DNA of 64,000 bases from Calothrix sp. NIES-2098 (GTDB taxonomy: Bacteria > Cyanobacteriota > Cyanobacteriia > Cyanobacteriales > Nostocaceae): contig AP018172.1 in the NCBI GenBank assembly GCA_002368175.1, positions 3,470,001 through 3,534,000 on the forward strand, in the 5' to 3' direction. Positions 1 to 8,503 of this stretch are shown piece after piece (the stretch's first letter is position 1; every line of letters begins with the position of its first letter). The notes below the pieces were generated by a model. It was not told where the DNA came from, searched no databases, and saw only the letters and a list, made by a program, of their open reading frames with translations. Both the position numbers and the translations under genes were made by a program.

Positions 1-1
1 G

Positions 2-844
2 GGTTCCGTAGCTCAAGTACGGGAATGTACCGCCGCACTGATGAAAGTGGCAAAGCATGAAGACATCACAATGTTAATTGTGGGACACGTAACTAAAGAA
101 GGTGCGATCGCGGGGCCGAAAGTTTTAGAACACTTAGTTGATACAGTACTGTATTTTGAAGGCGATCGCTTTGCCTCCCATCGGTTATTACGGACAGTGA
201 AAAATCGCTTTGGTGCAACTCACGAAATCGGTATTTTTGAGATGGTATCTCACGGATTGCGTGAAGTTCCTAACCCCTCAGAGCTATTTTTAGGTAATCG
301 TGACGATCCCGCCCCTGGTACTGCTATTGTTGTGGCCTGTGAAGGAACTCGCCCCATCGTTGTCGAATTGCAAGCTTTGGTAAGCCCTACTAGCTACCCC
401 TCACCCCGACGCGCCGCCACGGGTATAGACTATAACCGCCTCGTGCAAATCCTCGCAGTCTTAGAAAAAAGGGTAGGAATTCCTATGTCCAAACTCGATT
501 CCTACGTCGCTTCGGCGGGTGGTTTGAATGTGGAAGAACCAGCAGTAGATTTAGGAATAGCGATCGCTATTGTTGCCAGTTTCCGCGATCGCATCGTCGA
601 TCCAGGTACAGTTTTGATTGGTGAAGTCGGGTTAGGCGGACAAGTGCGATCCGTTTCTCAGATGGAACTGCGTTTGAAAGAAGCAGCCAAACTCGGATTT
701 AAAAGAGCGATCGTTCCCAAAGGTCAAAAATTTCCCGACCTTAATATCGAGATTTTACCAGTTTCCAAAGTAATAGATGCAATTATTGCCGCTATTCCCC
801 ATCAAGAACTCACAGAAGACGATTTAATACCTGATGAAGACTAA
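2..844 (+). CDS. radA: DNA repair protein RadA, C-terminal part (5' end outside window)
   Basis: RadA is a RecA-like ATPase that helps process recombination intermediates during DNA repair. The frame is open from base 2, so the N-terminal zinc finger and Walker A lie upstream of the window. Visible are the RadA-specific KNRFG motif (bases 200-214) and the Lon-protease-like C-terminal domain, with SAGGL and the following D-L-G-I-A-I-A-I stretch. The first internal ATG at base 41 is not the true start, because the reading frame before it (VRECTAALMK) is typical RadA sequence. The protein ends with an acidic tail at TAA 842-844. Identification is firm; only the extent is incomplete. Confidence 0.96.
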   Translation, partial: GSVAQVRECTAALMKVAKHEDITMLIVGHVTKEGAIAGPKVLEHLVDTVLYFEGDRFASHRLLRTVKNRFGATHEIGIFEMVSHGLREVPNPSELFLGNRDDPAPGTAIVVACEGTRPIVVELQALVSPTSYPSPRRAATGIDYNRLVQILAVLEKRVGIPMSKLDSYVASAGGLNVEEPAVDLGIAIAIVASFRDRIVDPGTVLIGEVGLGGQVRSVSQMELRLKEAAKLGFKRAIVPKGQKFPDLNIEILPVSKVIDAIIAAIPHQELTEDDLIPDED

Positions 845-904
845 CCCCAAGCCCTCCAAGTGGGGGTGAAGTTCTATCGACACCACACCCAAGCAAACCC
901 CACC

Positions 905-1615
905 ATGACAGCCTTCACCCAGAATTACCAAATCACTTGGGAAAAACTACCCGAAGATTACAGGCTACCAGACGATCCAGTGGATAACATCAATCAACCA
1001 GCCTTAGCTGCTGCACTCACACAAAGCTTAGAACTTGCTGGTAAACTTCCACCCAACGCCCTCACACCAACGAATTATGGTATTTGCGCCACATTAAATG
1101 GCAAAATTGTCGTTAAAGCCCCAGATTGGGCATATATTCCCAACATTAGCGTTGGTAGAGAAGATGTAATCCGTAGTTACACACCGCAGCTACAGGGAGA
1201 CATTCCCGTAATTGTCATAGAATTTCTTTCGGATACAGAAGGTGGCGAATACTCGATCAAACCCACTTACCCCCCAGGTAAATGGTTTTTTTACGAATGC
1301 GTATTAAAAGTACCAAACTATGCCATCTTTGAACCTGATAGCGGCGATTTAGAATTTTATCGCTTAGATAGTAATACAGGCAGATACGTTGTCCAAACCC
1401 CTAATGAAAACCAGCATTACTGGATAGCCGAAATGAATCTATATTTGGGTGTATGGCAAGGTAATCGAGAAAATCATACAGGAAATTGGTTGCGCTGGTG
1501 GGATGAACAAGGAAATCTACTACTTTGGGGTTCAGAATTAGTCGAACAAGAAAGACAACGTGCTGAAAGACTAGCAGCACAATTGCGGGCGGCGGGAATT
1601 GAACCGCAAGATTAG
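905..1615 (+). CDS. Uma2 family (DUF820) nuclease-like protein
   Basis: This 236-residue protein belongs to the Uma2/DUF820 family, abundant in cyanobacteria and predicted to have a PD-(D/E)XK endonuclease fold; a cellular role has not been established for most members. The conserved pattern A-P-D-W-A-Y-I-P followed by V-I-V-I-E-F-L-S supplies the expected Asp and Glu, and a Y-E-C-V-L-K-V-P-N-Y-A-I-F segment follows. The C-terminus is a short charged helix (ERQRAERLAAQLRAAGIEP) typical of the family. I chose the ATG at 905; an in-frame GTG at 860 would add 15 residues of poor quality. It lies 60 bp after radA and is followed by a good intrinsic terminator. Confidence 0.85.
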   Translation: MTAFTQNYQITWEKLPEDYRLPDDPVDNINQPALAAALTQSLELAGKLPPNALTPTNYGICATLNGKIVVKAPDWAYIPNISVGREDVIRSYTPQLQGDIPVIVIEFLSDTEGGEYSIKPTYPPGKWFFYECVLKVPNYAIFEPDSGDLEFYRLDSNTGRYVVQTPNENQHYWIAEMNLYLGVWQGNRENHTGNWLRWWDEQGNLLLWGSELVEQERQRAERLAAQLRAAGIEPQD

Positions 1616-1637
1616 ACTTTTTTCCAATAATTTAGGG

Positions 1638-1680
1638 TTGCTAGATGAGCCAATAATGTGCTAAATCTAGCAATTTTTTT
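1638..1680 (+). terminator. Intrinsic terminator after first Uma2 gene
   Basis: The inverted repeat TTGCTAGA (1638-1645) / TCTAGCAA (1666-1673) is followed by an unbroken run of seven T (1674-1680), 23 nt after the stop of the first Uma2-like gene. The loop is 20 nt, longer than usual, but the 8-bp stem and T-run fit a rho-independent terminator. Confidence 0.7.
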
Positions 1681-1897
1681 AAGTCAAATATAGCAGTTTA
1701 TCGGTTAAAAAAATGTTTTTCCTGACGATTTATTGCTAAAAAAACTAATAAAGTCTGGGTTTTTAAAAATTAAGAATTAATAATTACAAATAGTTACGTG
1801 TCCGAATTAAAATAAATTTTATATACCATTGATTAATTAATTCGTAAAAATATTTATAGGATTTTTCCTTAATTTGCACCTCACTCCTTTAGAATCT

Positions 1898-2698
1898 ATG
1901 ACTACCTTCCCTAAATACATACCCCAATCCGATCCGCCACTTCCTCCTGGGGAAACCCTACCAACAATGTACGATTTACCCAGCGATAACCCAGAGGAAC
2001 CAGGTTTGCCAGACGATTTTCACTTTTTACAGCCTTTACTTTTATATTTAACTTTTCAGCCACTTAACTGGAATCCCGAATTAGTTTACAGCGCTACTGA
2101 CCTTAATCTTTACTATGACCTCCAACATCCTTTATGGTACAAACGCCCAGATTGGTTTGGTGTTATAGGTGTTCAAAAACAATACAAAGGCGAAGATTTG
2201 CGTTTAAGTTATGTGACTTGGCAAGAACCAGCCAATCCTTTTGTAGTTGTGGAATTATTATCCCCAGGTACTGAAGATGAAGATTTAGGTACTAAACAAA
2301 ATCCTACAGACAAACCTCCTATGAAATGGGAAGTTTACGAAAGAATTTTGCGAATTCCCTACTACATTGTTTTTAGCCGTTACACAAATGAGCTCCAAGC
2401 ATTTCAGTTAGTAGGCGGTCATTATGAACCAATGAATTTCACTGATGGGCGCTTACTCATGCCAGAAATAGAGTTAAGTTTAGGCTTATGGCACGGGTCA
2501 TTTCGTGATATTGAAAGGTTGTGGTTAAGGTGGTTCACTTTAGCAGGAGAATTGATTCCTGAACCCACAGAGGAAACTGCTGCTGCTACTGAACGAGCTA
2601 TGATTGCGGAACAAGAAGCAGAACAAGCAAAAAGAAAAGCTGCAAAATTAGCCGAACGTTTGCGTCAATTAGGCGTGAATCCTGATGATTTAGATTAA
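1898..2698 (+). CDS. Uma2 family (DUF820) nuclease-like protein, second copy
   Basis: A second, divergent Uma2/DUF820 protein (266 residues) 280 bp after the first. It carries R-P-D-W-F-G-V-I-G and P-F-V-V-V-E-L-L-S-P-G-T-E, the Asp and Glu positions of the family core, then K-W-E-V-Y-E-R-I-L-R-I-P-Y-Y-I-V-F. The C-terminal coiled coil ends AERLRQLGVNPDDLD, matching the tail of its neighbour, so the two are probably paralogues. I prefer the ATG at 1898 over the TTG at 1874. The intergenic region before it is very AT-rich and the terminator lies between, so it is probably transcribed separately. Confidence 0.85.
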   Translation: MTTFPKYIPQSDPPLPPGETLPTMYDLPSDNPEEPGLPDDFHFLQPLLLYLTFQPLNWNPELVYSATDLNLYYDLQHPLWYKRPDWFGVIGVQKQYKGEDLRLSYVTWQEPANPFVVVELLSPGTEDEDLGTKQNPTDKPPMKWEVYERILRIPYYIVFSRYTNELQAFQLVGGHYEPMNFTDGRLLMPEIELSLGLWHGSFRDIERLWLRWFTLAGELIPEPTEETAAATERAMIAEQEAEQAKRKAAKLAERLRQLGVNPDDLD

Positions 2699-2803
2699 TT
2701 ATTGTAATTTCAGGTAAGCTAATAGACCTACAGATAGAATTGCGATCGCCTGAAAATTGTCACAATTAATGACGACATCCGTTATTTTGAGACAATCAAT
2801 CCT

Positions 2804-3697
2804 ATGGCCTTTGGTATTGGCGATTTATTCTGGATTTTTCTTCTCCTTTCTTCTCTGCAACCAATCTGGCAAAAGCGTCAAATAGAATATCGACGCGTGC
2901 GCGCTTTACAAGAATTTGAACGCGGACGTAACAGCCGGGTGATTTTGCTAATTCACCGTCAAGAGTCTATCAGCTTATTAGGCATACCTTTATCGCGCTA
3001 CATTACTATCGAAGACTCAGAACAAATATTGCGGGCAATTCGCCTCACTCCAGCAGATATCCCGATTGATTTAATCTTGCACACTCCTGGTGGTTTAGTC
3101 TTAGCTACCGAACAAATCGCTAGAGCATTAATTCGCCATCCAGCAAAAGTTACCGTTTTTGTACCCCACTACGCTATGAGTGGCGGGACGATGCTAGCGC
3201 TGGCTGCTGATGAAATCGTCATGGATGCTAACGCTGTCTTAGGGCCAGTCGATCCCCAATTAGGTAACTTCCCCGCAGCTAGTATTCTGAAAGTAGTTAA
3301 AGATAAACCTATCGGCGAAGTTGATGACCAGACTTTAATCATGGCAGACCTCGCAGGTAAAGCCATTCAACAGGTACAGCGCTTTGTACGGACTTTGCTC
3401 AAAGACAGTATTCCCAAACAGAAAGTCAGCCCAGAAAATATTGAACCAATTATTGAAGCCTTAACAACTGGACGCGTTACTCACGACTATCCAATTACTG
3501 TAGAGGAAGCAACAGAAATGGGGCTGCCCGTAACAGTCGGACTGCCCCACTCGATTTACGATCTCATGGATCTTTACCCTCAACCACAGGGAGGAAGACC
3601 CACAGTTCAGTATATTCCCATGCCTTATGACGATCGGCGTCCAATTTTACCTTCGCCTAAAGGCAGGCCTTTAGAAGAACCCACTCAAACACGTTGA
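2804..3697 (+). CDS. Membrane-anchored Clp-fold serine protease (SDH/SppA-like)
   Basis: A 297-residue protein with one N-terminal membrane helix (residues about 5-20) and a cytosolic domain of the ClpP/SppA-like serine protease fold (SDH family). The oxyanion-type L-H-T-P-G-G-L motif is followed by the nucleophile motif A-M-S-G-G-T-M with Ser126, and then D-E-I-V-M-D and L-G-P-V-D-P-Q. The family is thought to act on membrane or periplasmic peptides, but its substrate in cyanobacteria is unknown. The C-terminal tail is proline-rich. It converges with the peptidoglycan-binding gene, with about 30 bp between the stops. The start at ATG 2804 precedes the hydrophobic segment directly. Confidence 0.85.
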   Translation: MAFGIGDLFWIFLLLSSLQPIWQKRQIEYRRVRALQEFERGRNSRVILLIHRQESISLLGIPLSRYITIEDSEQILRAIRLTPADIPIDLILHTPGGLVLATEQIARALIRHPAKVTVFVPHYAMSGGTMLALAADEIVMDANAVLGPVDPQLGNFPAASILKVVKDKPIGEVDDQTLIMADLAGKAIQQVQRFVRTLLKDSIPKQKVSPENIEPIIEALTTGRVTHDYPITVEEATEMGLPVTVGLPHSIYDLMDLYPQPQGGRPTVQYIPMPYDDRRPILPSPKGRPLEEPTQTR

Positions 3698-3729
3698 TAC
3701 TCCAAGGTCAGCCTTACTATTGGTAATCC

Positions 3730-4422
3730 TTAGGGTGTAGATGTAGGTGTTGGGGTAGGTGTAGCTGTTGGTGTCGCCGTCGATGTAGGCGTTGGTGTCG
3801 GTGTAGCTGTTGGTGTCGCCGTCGGTTTAGCTGTTGGTCTAACTGATGGCTTAGGTGTTGGCTTAGTGGTTGGTTTAGTTGTCGGCTTAGGTGTTGGTGT
3901 AGATGTTGGTGTCGCAGTCGGCGTAGGTGTTGGCTCAGTTGTCGGCTTGCCTGTAGCAGACTTAGCCTCTTCATTCAGCTTTTGGCGAAATGCTAAATCA
4001 GCAATGCCAGTTTCTTGTAACTGAAATTTTTTCTGAGCTTCCTTTACCAACGCCTCTGTTTGCGGGCCATAAAATTGATCGCGGGGTAGGGGATTTTTGG
4101 GCTTCAGTACTGCATTCAAATTTGCCTGCAAAATTTGAACTATCTGTGCAGCCCAATCTTGAGTTTTTGGGCCGGGTATCCCATCTACAGTTAACTTATA
4201 ACCCTTTTGAAATTCACGAATTGCTTGTTTTGTTTCGTTATCCGTCAACGGTGAATTGTTGACAGTCACTTTATAACCCAAGCCATGTAATACAGCACGG
4301 AACTGCTGTGGCGAGTAGTTACGCTGGCGAGCAGCAAAAGAAGTATTTGAAGCTACGAGACTTGCTGTTACTAGGCAAGCAGTAGCAATGGTAACGCTTG
4401 ATTTTCCAAAGCCACACCACAT
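3730..4422 (-). CDS. Secreted peptidoglycan-binding-domain protein with Pro/Thr tail
   Basis: A 230-residue exported protein. A signal peptide (residues 1-31, ending V-A-S-N-T-S-F-A-A) is followed by two PG_binding_1-type helical repeats, recognisable by V-D-G-I-P-G-P-K-T and the related F-Y-G-P-Q-T-E-A-L. From about residue 155 the chain is almost entirely a low-complexity P-T-P-T/P-T-A-T repeat, like linkers found in cell-wall proteins. The protein stops within the repeat at 3730, so no further domain follows. A role in anchoring to or modifying peptidoglycan is inferred. The repeat also keeps the opposite strand open, which creates a spurious His/Gln-rich reading frame. Confidence 0.8.
   Translation of the reverse strand: MWCGFGKSSVTIATACLVTASLVASNTSFAARQRNYSPQQFRAVLHGLGYKVTVNNSPLTDNETKQAIREFQKGYKLTVDGIPGPKTQDWAAQIVQILQANLNAVLKPKNPLPRDQFYGPQTEALVKEAQKKFQLQETGIADLAFRQKLNEEAKSATGKPTTEPTPTPTATPTSTPTPKPTTKPTTKPTPKPSVRPTAKPTATPTATPTPTPTSTATPTATPTPTPTSTP
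3735..3950 (-). repeat. Degenerate microsatellite encoding Pro/Thr/Ala tail
   Basis: The 3' part of the peptidoglycan-binding gene is built of short, imperfect 6-12 bp repeats whose + strand reads ggtgt/ggcgt/tgttggt. They encode alternating Pro-Thr and Pro-Thr-Ala-Thr residues on the minus strand. Such tracts are prone to slippage and length variation. Confidence 0.75.
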
Positions 4423-4683
4423 AAAATTAAACTCCTTTGGGTTAAATCAGCAGAATATAAAGGCTTACAGGAGCATTTTAAGTTTCTTTAACATCGATTT
4501 TCTCAATGATTAATGATTTTTGATTAAAAATACTTTGATTGGTTAATTTAATTAATATTTTATTAATTCTTTTACATCCTTCTAAAGAAAGATTTTTAAC
4601 AAATGTCGGTTAAATTTAGAAAGCTCTTGAGCTATATAATTTAAAGAATTAAATACAATATTGTATAATTTAACACTAAAAAA

Positions 4684-6126
4684 ATGGCTAATCTTAAACC
4701 TCTAAAGCGATCGCAACTTTACTTTGAAAGATTGATGGCATTAACAGCCACAGTAAATTTGTGCTTAGTTTTGTTTAATTTAAGTTACGTACCTTGGCGA
4801 GATTTTTACTGGCGGCGATTTCCGCAAATTACGCAAATTTATGACCCTATCAAAGGAATTGAAGCCCATCGAGAAACAAATAATTATCTCAAAACAGTAG
4901 ACGCCCTAGAAGAACAGGTAAGCCAGACAGGGTTACAGTCACCTCAGGTAAAAGCAAAGTTAGAGGAAATCAGCCGACTCAGCACAGAGATGATTGATAG
5001 TAATCCCTTTGCAGCCGTGGGTAAGAGTGGGACTTTAGAAAAAATCAAAAACAGGATGCGCGATCGCACCCGTCAAGAATCTGCCAAACAAGCTTTTAGA
5101 ATGTTTTGGACTCCAGCATATTTATCTCAAAAAGGCTGGAATCAAGAAATTAGCTTTTTTAGGCAGAAAATCCAACCCTTAATTTCTACAAACTATTACC
5201 GTCGCATCGGCGAAGACGGCGAACTTCTTGATGATTTTTGGCTAATTGACCTACCTTTCGTCTGTTTATTCGCTTTCGAGTTGCTGGTACGTAGTTTTTA
5301 TATCAGACGCAGCCATCCCGGTTTTAGCTGGCTAGATGCAGTATTGTGGCGTTGGTACGATCTATTATTATTGTTGCCGTTTTGGCGATGGTTGCGAGTT
5401 ATCCCCGTTGTTATTCGGCTCGATCGAGCGCGGTTAGTTAATTTACGTCCAGTATGGCGGCAAATTAATCAAGGCATTGTCGCCAACTTTGCCGAAGAAA
5501 TCACCGAAATTGTCGTGGTGAGAGTAATTAACCAAATTCAGGGATCGATTCAGCAAGGTGAGTTTACGCGCTGGTTAATGCAGCAAGAGAATGTACGTCA
5601 ATATATAGATATTAATAATGTCAATGAAATAGAAGCGATCGCAAGCCTTTTAGTACAAACCGTCGTCTACCAAGTACTGCCGCAAATCCAACCGGAACTG
5701 ACCGCCATTTTACGCCACAATATAGACACTGTTTTCCAGCAAGTGCCGATGTATCGCAACTTGCAAATGCTTCCAGGCGTGGGACAGACACAAACTCAGA
5801 TTAGCGAGCAACTGGCAACCCAAATTACAGCTAACCTTTACAATGCTCTTGTCAGTGCAGTCCAAGATCCCGTAGCGGCAAAACTCACCAGCAAACTAGT
5901 AGAACGCTTCACCCAAGCCTTAGGCACAGAAATACAGAAAAAACAAGTACTTTCCGAAATTCAGAGTTTGCTTTTTGACTTTTTAGAAGAAGTCAAACTT
6001 AACTACGTTCAGCGTCTATCTCAAGAAGACATAGATCAAATTGTCGAGCAAACTAGGCAGTTACGCACAAAAGTTCCATTTCAGTCAATGGTCGGCGGTA
6101 GTGCGTTGACAACCAGAGACAAGTAA
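4684..6126 (+). CDS. Conserved membrane protein with voltage-sensor-like helices
   Basis: A 480-residue membrane protein I cannot assign to a named family. A first hydrophobic helix lies at residues about 18-40. After a 145-residue soluble stretch come three closely spaced hydrophobic helices (residues about 183-255). The first contains F-E-L-L-V-R, the second W-Y-D-L-L-L-L-L-P, and the third is Arg-rich with R at a regular spacing (RWLRVIPVVIRLDRARL). This resembles S2, S3 and S4 of an ion-channel voltage-sensor domain, but no pore helix or selectivity filter follows. The remaining 220 residues look soluble and helical. It is preceded by an AT-rich 260-bp gap and stands just before the rimP leader. 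The function is unknown. Confidence 0.8.
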   Translation: MANLKPLKRSQLYFERLMALTATVNLCLVLFNLSYVPWRDFYWRRFPQITQIYDPIKGIEAHRETNNYLKTVDALEEQVSQTGLQSPQVKAKLEEISRLSTEMIDSNPFAAVGKSGTLEKIKNRMRDRTRQESAKQAFRMFWTPAYLSQKGWNQEISFFRQKIQPLISTNYYRRIGEDGELLDDFWLIDLPFVCLFAFELLVRSFYIRRSHPGFSWLDAVLWRWYDLLLLLPFWRWLRVIPVVIRLDRARLVNLRPVWRQINQGIVANFAEEITEIVVVRVINQIQGSIQQGEFTRWLMQQENVRQYIDINNVNEIEAIASLLVQTVVYQVLPQIQPELTAILRHNIDTVFQQVPMYRNLQMLPGVGQTQTQISEQLATQITANLYNALVSAVQDPVAAKLTSKLVERFTQALGTEIQKKQVLSEIQSLLFDFLEEVKLNYVQRLSQEDIDQIVEQTRQLRTKVPFQSMVGGSALTTRDK

Positions 6127-6228
6127 GGGAGATCAGGAGAATAATTCATAATCAATGCCCAATGCCCATTGACTGTTGACAAATGACTATATAATAATTT
6201 CTTCCTACTCCCTCCAAAAGAAATGCGC

Positions 6229-6234
6229 TAAACT
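6229..6234 (+). promoter_or_regulatory. Possible -10 box for rimP-nusA-infB operon
   Basis: TAAACT at 6229-6234 would place a transcription start near 6241, immediately ahead of the two leader hairpins. No convincing -35 box is visible, so this is tentative. Confidence 0.3.
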
Positions 6235-6244
6235 CAGAGTAGGT

Positions 6245-6325
6245 CGAACCTGATTTGGTTCGTCACAAGACTTCTTGGAAGATATCCCTATCGCAGGAAG
6301 TGGGTCGATGCCCACTTTTTTTATT
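6245..6325 (+). promoter_or_regulatory. rimP leader with two hairpins, the second terminator-like
   Basis: Hairpin 1 is CGAACC (6245-6250) / GGTTCG (6257-6262) with a 6-nt loop. Hairpin 2 is AAGTGGG (6298-6304) / CCCACTT (6311-6317), followed directly by a run of T, and ends only about 12-18 nt before the rimP ATG. The second hairpin has the shape of an intrinsic terminator inside the leader of an operon that encodes NusA, a factor that alters termination at such hairpins. Feedback attenuation is therefore plausible but inferred. Confidence 0.6.
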
Positions 6326-6335
6326 GGATTTTTGC

Positions 6336-6797
6336 ATGACTCATCCCTTAGTCCCACAAATTATTGAATTGGCGACACCAGTAGCAGAAGAACTGGGGTT
6401 GGAAGTCGTTGGCGTGGTTTTTCATACTAACCAACGTCCGCCAGTTTTGCGGGTAGATATTCGTAATCCCCAGCAAGATACTGGATTAGATGATTGTGAG
6501 CGAATGAGCCGTGCTTTAGAAGCCTCTTTAGATGCGGTGGAGATCGTTCCAGATGCCTATGTCTTGGAAGTGTCTAGTCCTGGTATTTCGCGGCAACTTG
6601 TGACAGACAGGGAATTTATTTCCTTCAAAGGATTTCCTGTAATTATCTCCACTTCCCCACCCTACGACGGACAGCAAGAGTGGACAGGTCAGTTGATTCG
6701 CCGGGATGAAGAAACAGTTTACTTAAACCAAAAAGGTCGTGTAGTCGAAATCCCCCGCAGCCTAATTACTAGGGTGCAGTTGGATGAGCGCCGTTAA
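6336..6797 (+). CDS. rimP: Ribosome maturation factor RimP
   Basis: RimP assists maturation of the 30S ribosomal subunit. The 153-residue product has the N-terminal domain (starting THPLVPQIIELATPVAEELG) and the conserved L-D-D-C-E-R-M-S-R-A-L-E and Y-V-L-E-V-S-S-P-G-I-S-R-Q-L motifs, followed by the small SH3-like C-terminal domain. I chose ATG 6336, since an upstream in-frame start at 6255 would add 27 residues that read through the leader hairpins. It is the first gene of the conserved rimP-nusA-rnpM-infB cluster. Confidence 0.95.
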   Translation: MTHPLVPQIIELATPVAEELGLEVVGVVFHTNQRPPVLRVDIRNPQQDTGLDDCERMSRALEASLDAVEIVPDAYVLEVSSPGISRQLVTDREFISFKGFPVIISTSPPYDGQQEWTGQLIRRDEETVYLNQKGRVVEIPRSLITRVQLDERR

Positions 6798-7055
6798 TCG
6801 ATTTTAGATTTTAGATTTAGTTTTTGTTGAAACAGCGCATTGAGGCAGTGCGCCCTTGAGGTTCTCCCTCATAAATGACTGCTGTTCTCCGCAAGTGTTC
6901 TCGCAGAATACCTGAAGGGATTGGTGAGTTGGCGAGAAGTTGGTAGTAGAGCTAAGGCACTATTACCAGCTAATTATCATCACCAATTCCTGAGTATTGA
7001 ATCTAAATTTCAAAAATTGTACTGGATGCTTACATAAAATTTAAGGAGATTGCTT

Positions 7056-8357
7056 ATGTCAATGGTTACGTTACCTGGATTAAAAGATTTAATTGAAAGT
7101 ATAAGTCGCGAGCGCAATTTACCTCGTCTAGCAGTTCAATCAGCAATCAGAGAAGCATTGCTCAAAGGTTACGAACGCTACCGTCGTGCCCAAAATTTAG
7201 AACGCAAACAATTTGACGAAGATTACTTTGATAATTTTGAGGTAGAACTCGATATCGAAGGAGAAGGTTTTCGCGTTCTTTCCACCAAAACTATTGTTGA
7301 AGAAGTTAGTAACTCAGATCATCAGATATCCTTAGAAGAAGTGCAACAAGTAGCACCTGAAGCTCAGTTGGGAGACTCGGTGGTACTGGATGTAACCCCA
7401 GACCAAGGGGAATTTGGTCGGATGGCGGCTATGCAAACCAAGCAGGTACTCGCCCAAAAACTGCGGGATCAACAACGCCAGATGGTGCAAGAAGAATTCC
7501 AAGACTTGGAAAGCACTGTTTTACAGGCACGAGTGTTGCGGTTTGAGCGCCAATCGGTAATTTTGGCTGTTAGCAGTGGTTTTGGTCAGCCAGAAGTAGA
7601 AGCGGAATTACCAAAGCGGGAACAACTGCCCAACGATAATTATCGAGCAAATGCCACTTTTAAGGTCTATCTCAAAAAAGTTTCTCAAGGGCAGCAAAGA
7701 GGGCCACAGTTATTAGTTTCAAGAGCTGATGCTGGTTTGGTAGTTTATTTATTTGCTAACGAAGTCCCAGAAATAGAAGATGAAGTGGTGCGGATTGTCG
7801 CCGTAGCACGAGAAGCTAATCCTCCTTCCCGTTACGTAGGCCCTAGAACTAAAATTGCTGTTGATACCCTAGATCGCGATGTAGACCCAGTTGGCGCTTG
7901 TATTGGTGCGCGGGGATCGCGGATTCAAGTAGTAGTCAACGAATTACGCGGTGAAAAAATCGATGTCATCCGTTGGTCTCCAGACCCAGCAACTTACATT
8001 GCTAATGCCTTGAGTCCAGCACGGGTAGACGAAGTACGCCTCATGGACCCAGAAACTCGACAAACACACGTACTAGTAGCGGAAGATCAACTAAGCTTGG
8101 CAATTGGGAAAGAAGGACAAAATGTTCGTTTAGCAGCTCGTCTGACAGGTTGGAAGATTGATATCAAAGATAAAGCTAAATACGACCACGCAGCAGAAGA
8201 TGCCAAATTTGCTGCTGCTCGTGCAAAATATCAAGCAGAACAAGAAGAAGATGACGAAGATGAAGAAGATTTAGATCTATTGGATTTAGAAGATGAAGAA
8301 AATGAGAAAGAATTAGAATTAGAGGATGACTCTTTTGACAATAATGATGACGAGTAG
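7056..8357 (+). CDS. nusA: Transcription termination/antitermination factor NusA
   Basis: NusA binds RNA polymerase and modulates pausing, termination and antitermination. The 433-residue protein shows the N-terminal polymerase-binding domain, an S1 domain (residues about 135-205), and two KH modules with G-A-C-I-G-A-R-G-S-R-I and L-A-I-G-K-E-G-Q-N-V-R-L. It ends in a very acidic tail (Asp/Glu-rich from about residue 395). The start ATG at 7056 has a strong ribosome site AAGGAG (7043-7048) at 8 nt; an in-frame TTG at 7050 is less likely. A 258-bp gap separates it from rimP. Confidence 0.97.
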   Translation: MSMVTLPGLKDLIESISRERNLPRLAVQSAIREALLKGYERYRRAQNLERKQFDEDYFDNFEVELDIEGEGFRVLSTKTIVEEVSNSDHQISLEEVQQVAPEAQLGDSVVLDVTPDQGEFGRMAAMQTKQVLAQKLRDQQRQMVQEEFQDLESTVLQARVLRFERQSVILAVSSGFGQPEVEAELPKREQLPNDNYRANATFKVYLKKVSQGQQRGPQLLVSRADAGLVVYLFANEVPEIEDEVVRIVAVAREANPPSRYVGPRTKIAVDTLDRDVDPVGACIGARGSRIQVVVNELRGEKIDVIRWSPDPATYIANALSPARVDEVRLMDPETRQTHVLVAEDQLSLAIGKEGQNVRLAARLTGWKIDIKDKAKYDHAAEDAKFAAARAKYQAEQEEDDEDEEDLDLLDLEDEENEKELELEDDSFDNNDDE

Positions 8358-8503
8358 TTTGTTGACCTCATGCAGTTTTGGTAATATTTTTTACAGGAAA
8401 CTTATTAATAATTACCTTGCATTTAGCGACTTGGTACAAGTAAAGATAGATGGGCAGCCACTATTTTGGAGCCAAACTGCTGAGGTGAGGTAGCACAAAA
8501 GCA

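Noticed and set aside
905..2698. Transposase pair or mobile element
   Set aside because: The products are Uma2/DUF820 proteins without transposase catalytic motifs, and no terminal inverted repeats flank them.
3717..3974. His/Gln/Leu-rich 85-aa protein
   Set aside because: Alternative minus-strand frame of the Pro/Thr repeat tract; pure low complexity with no start site.
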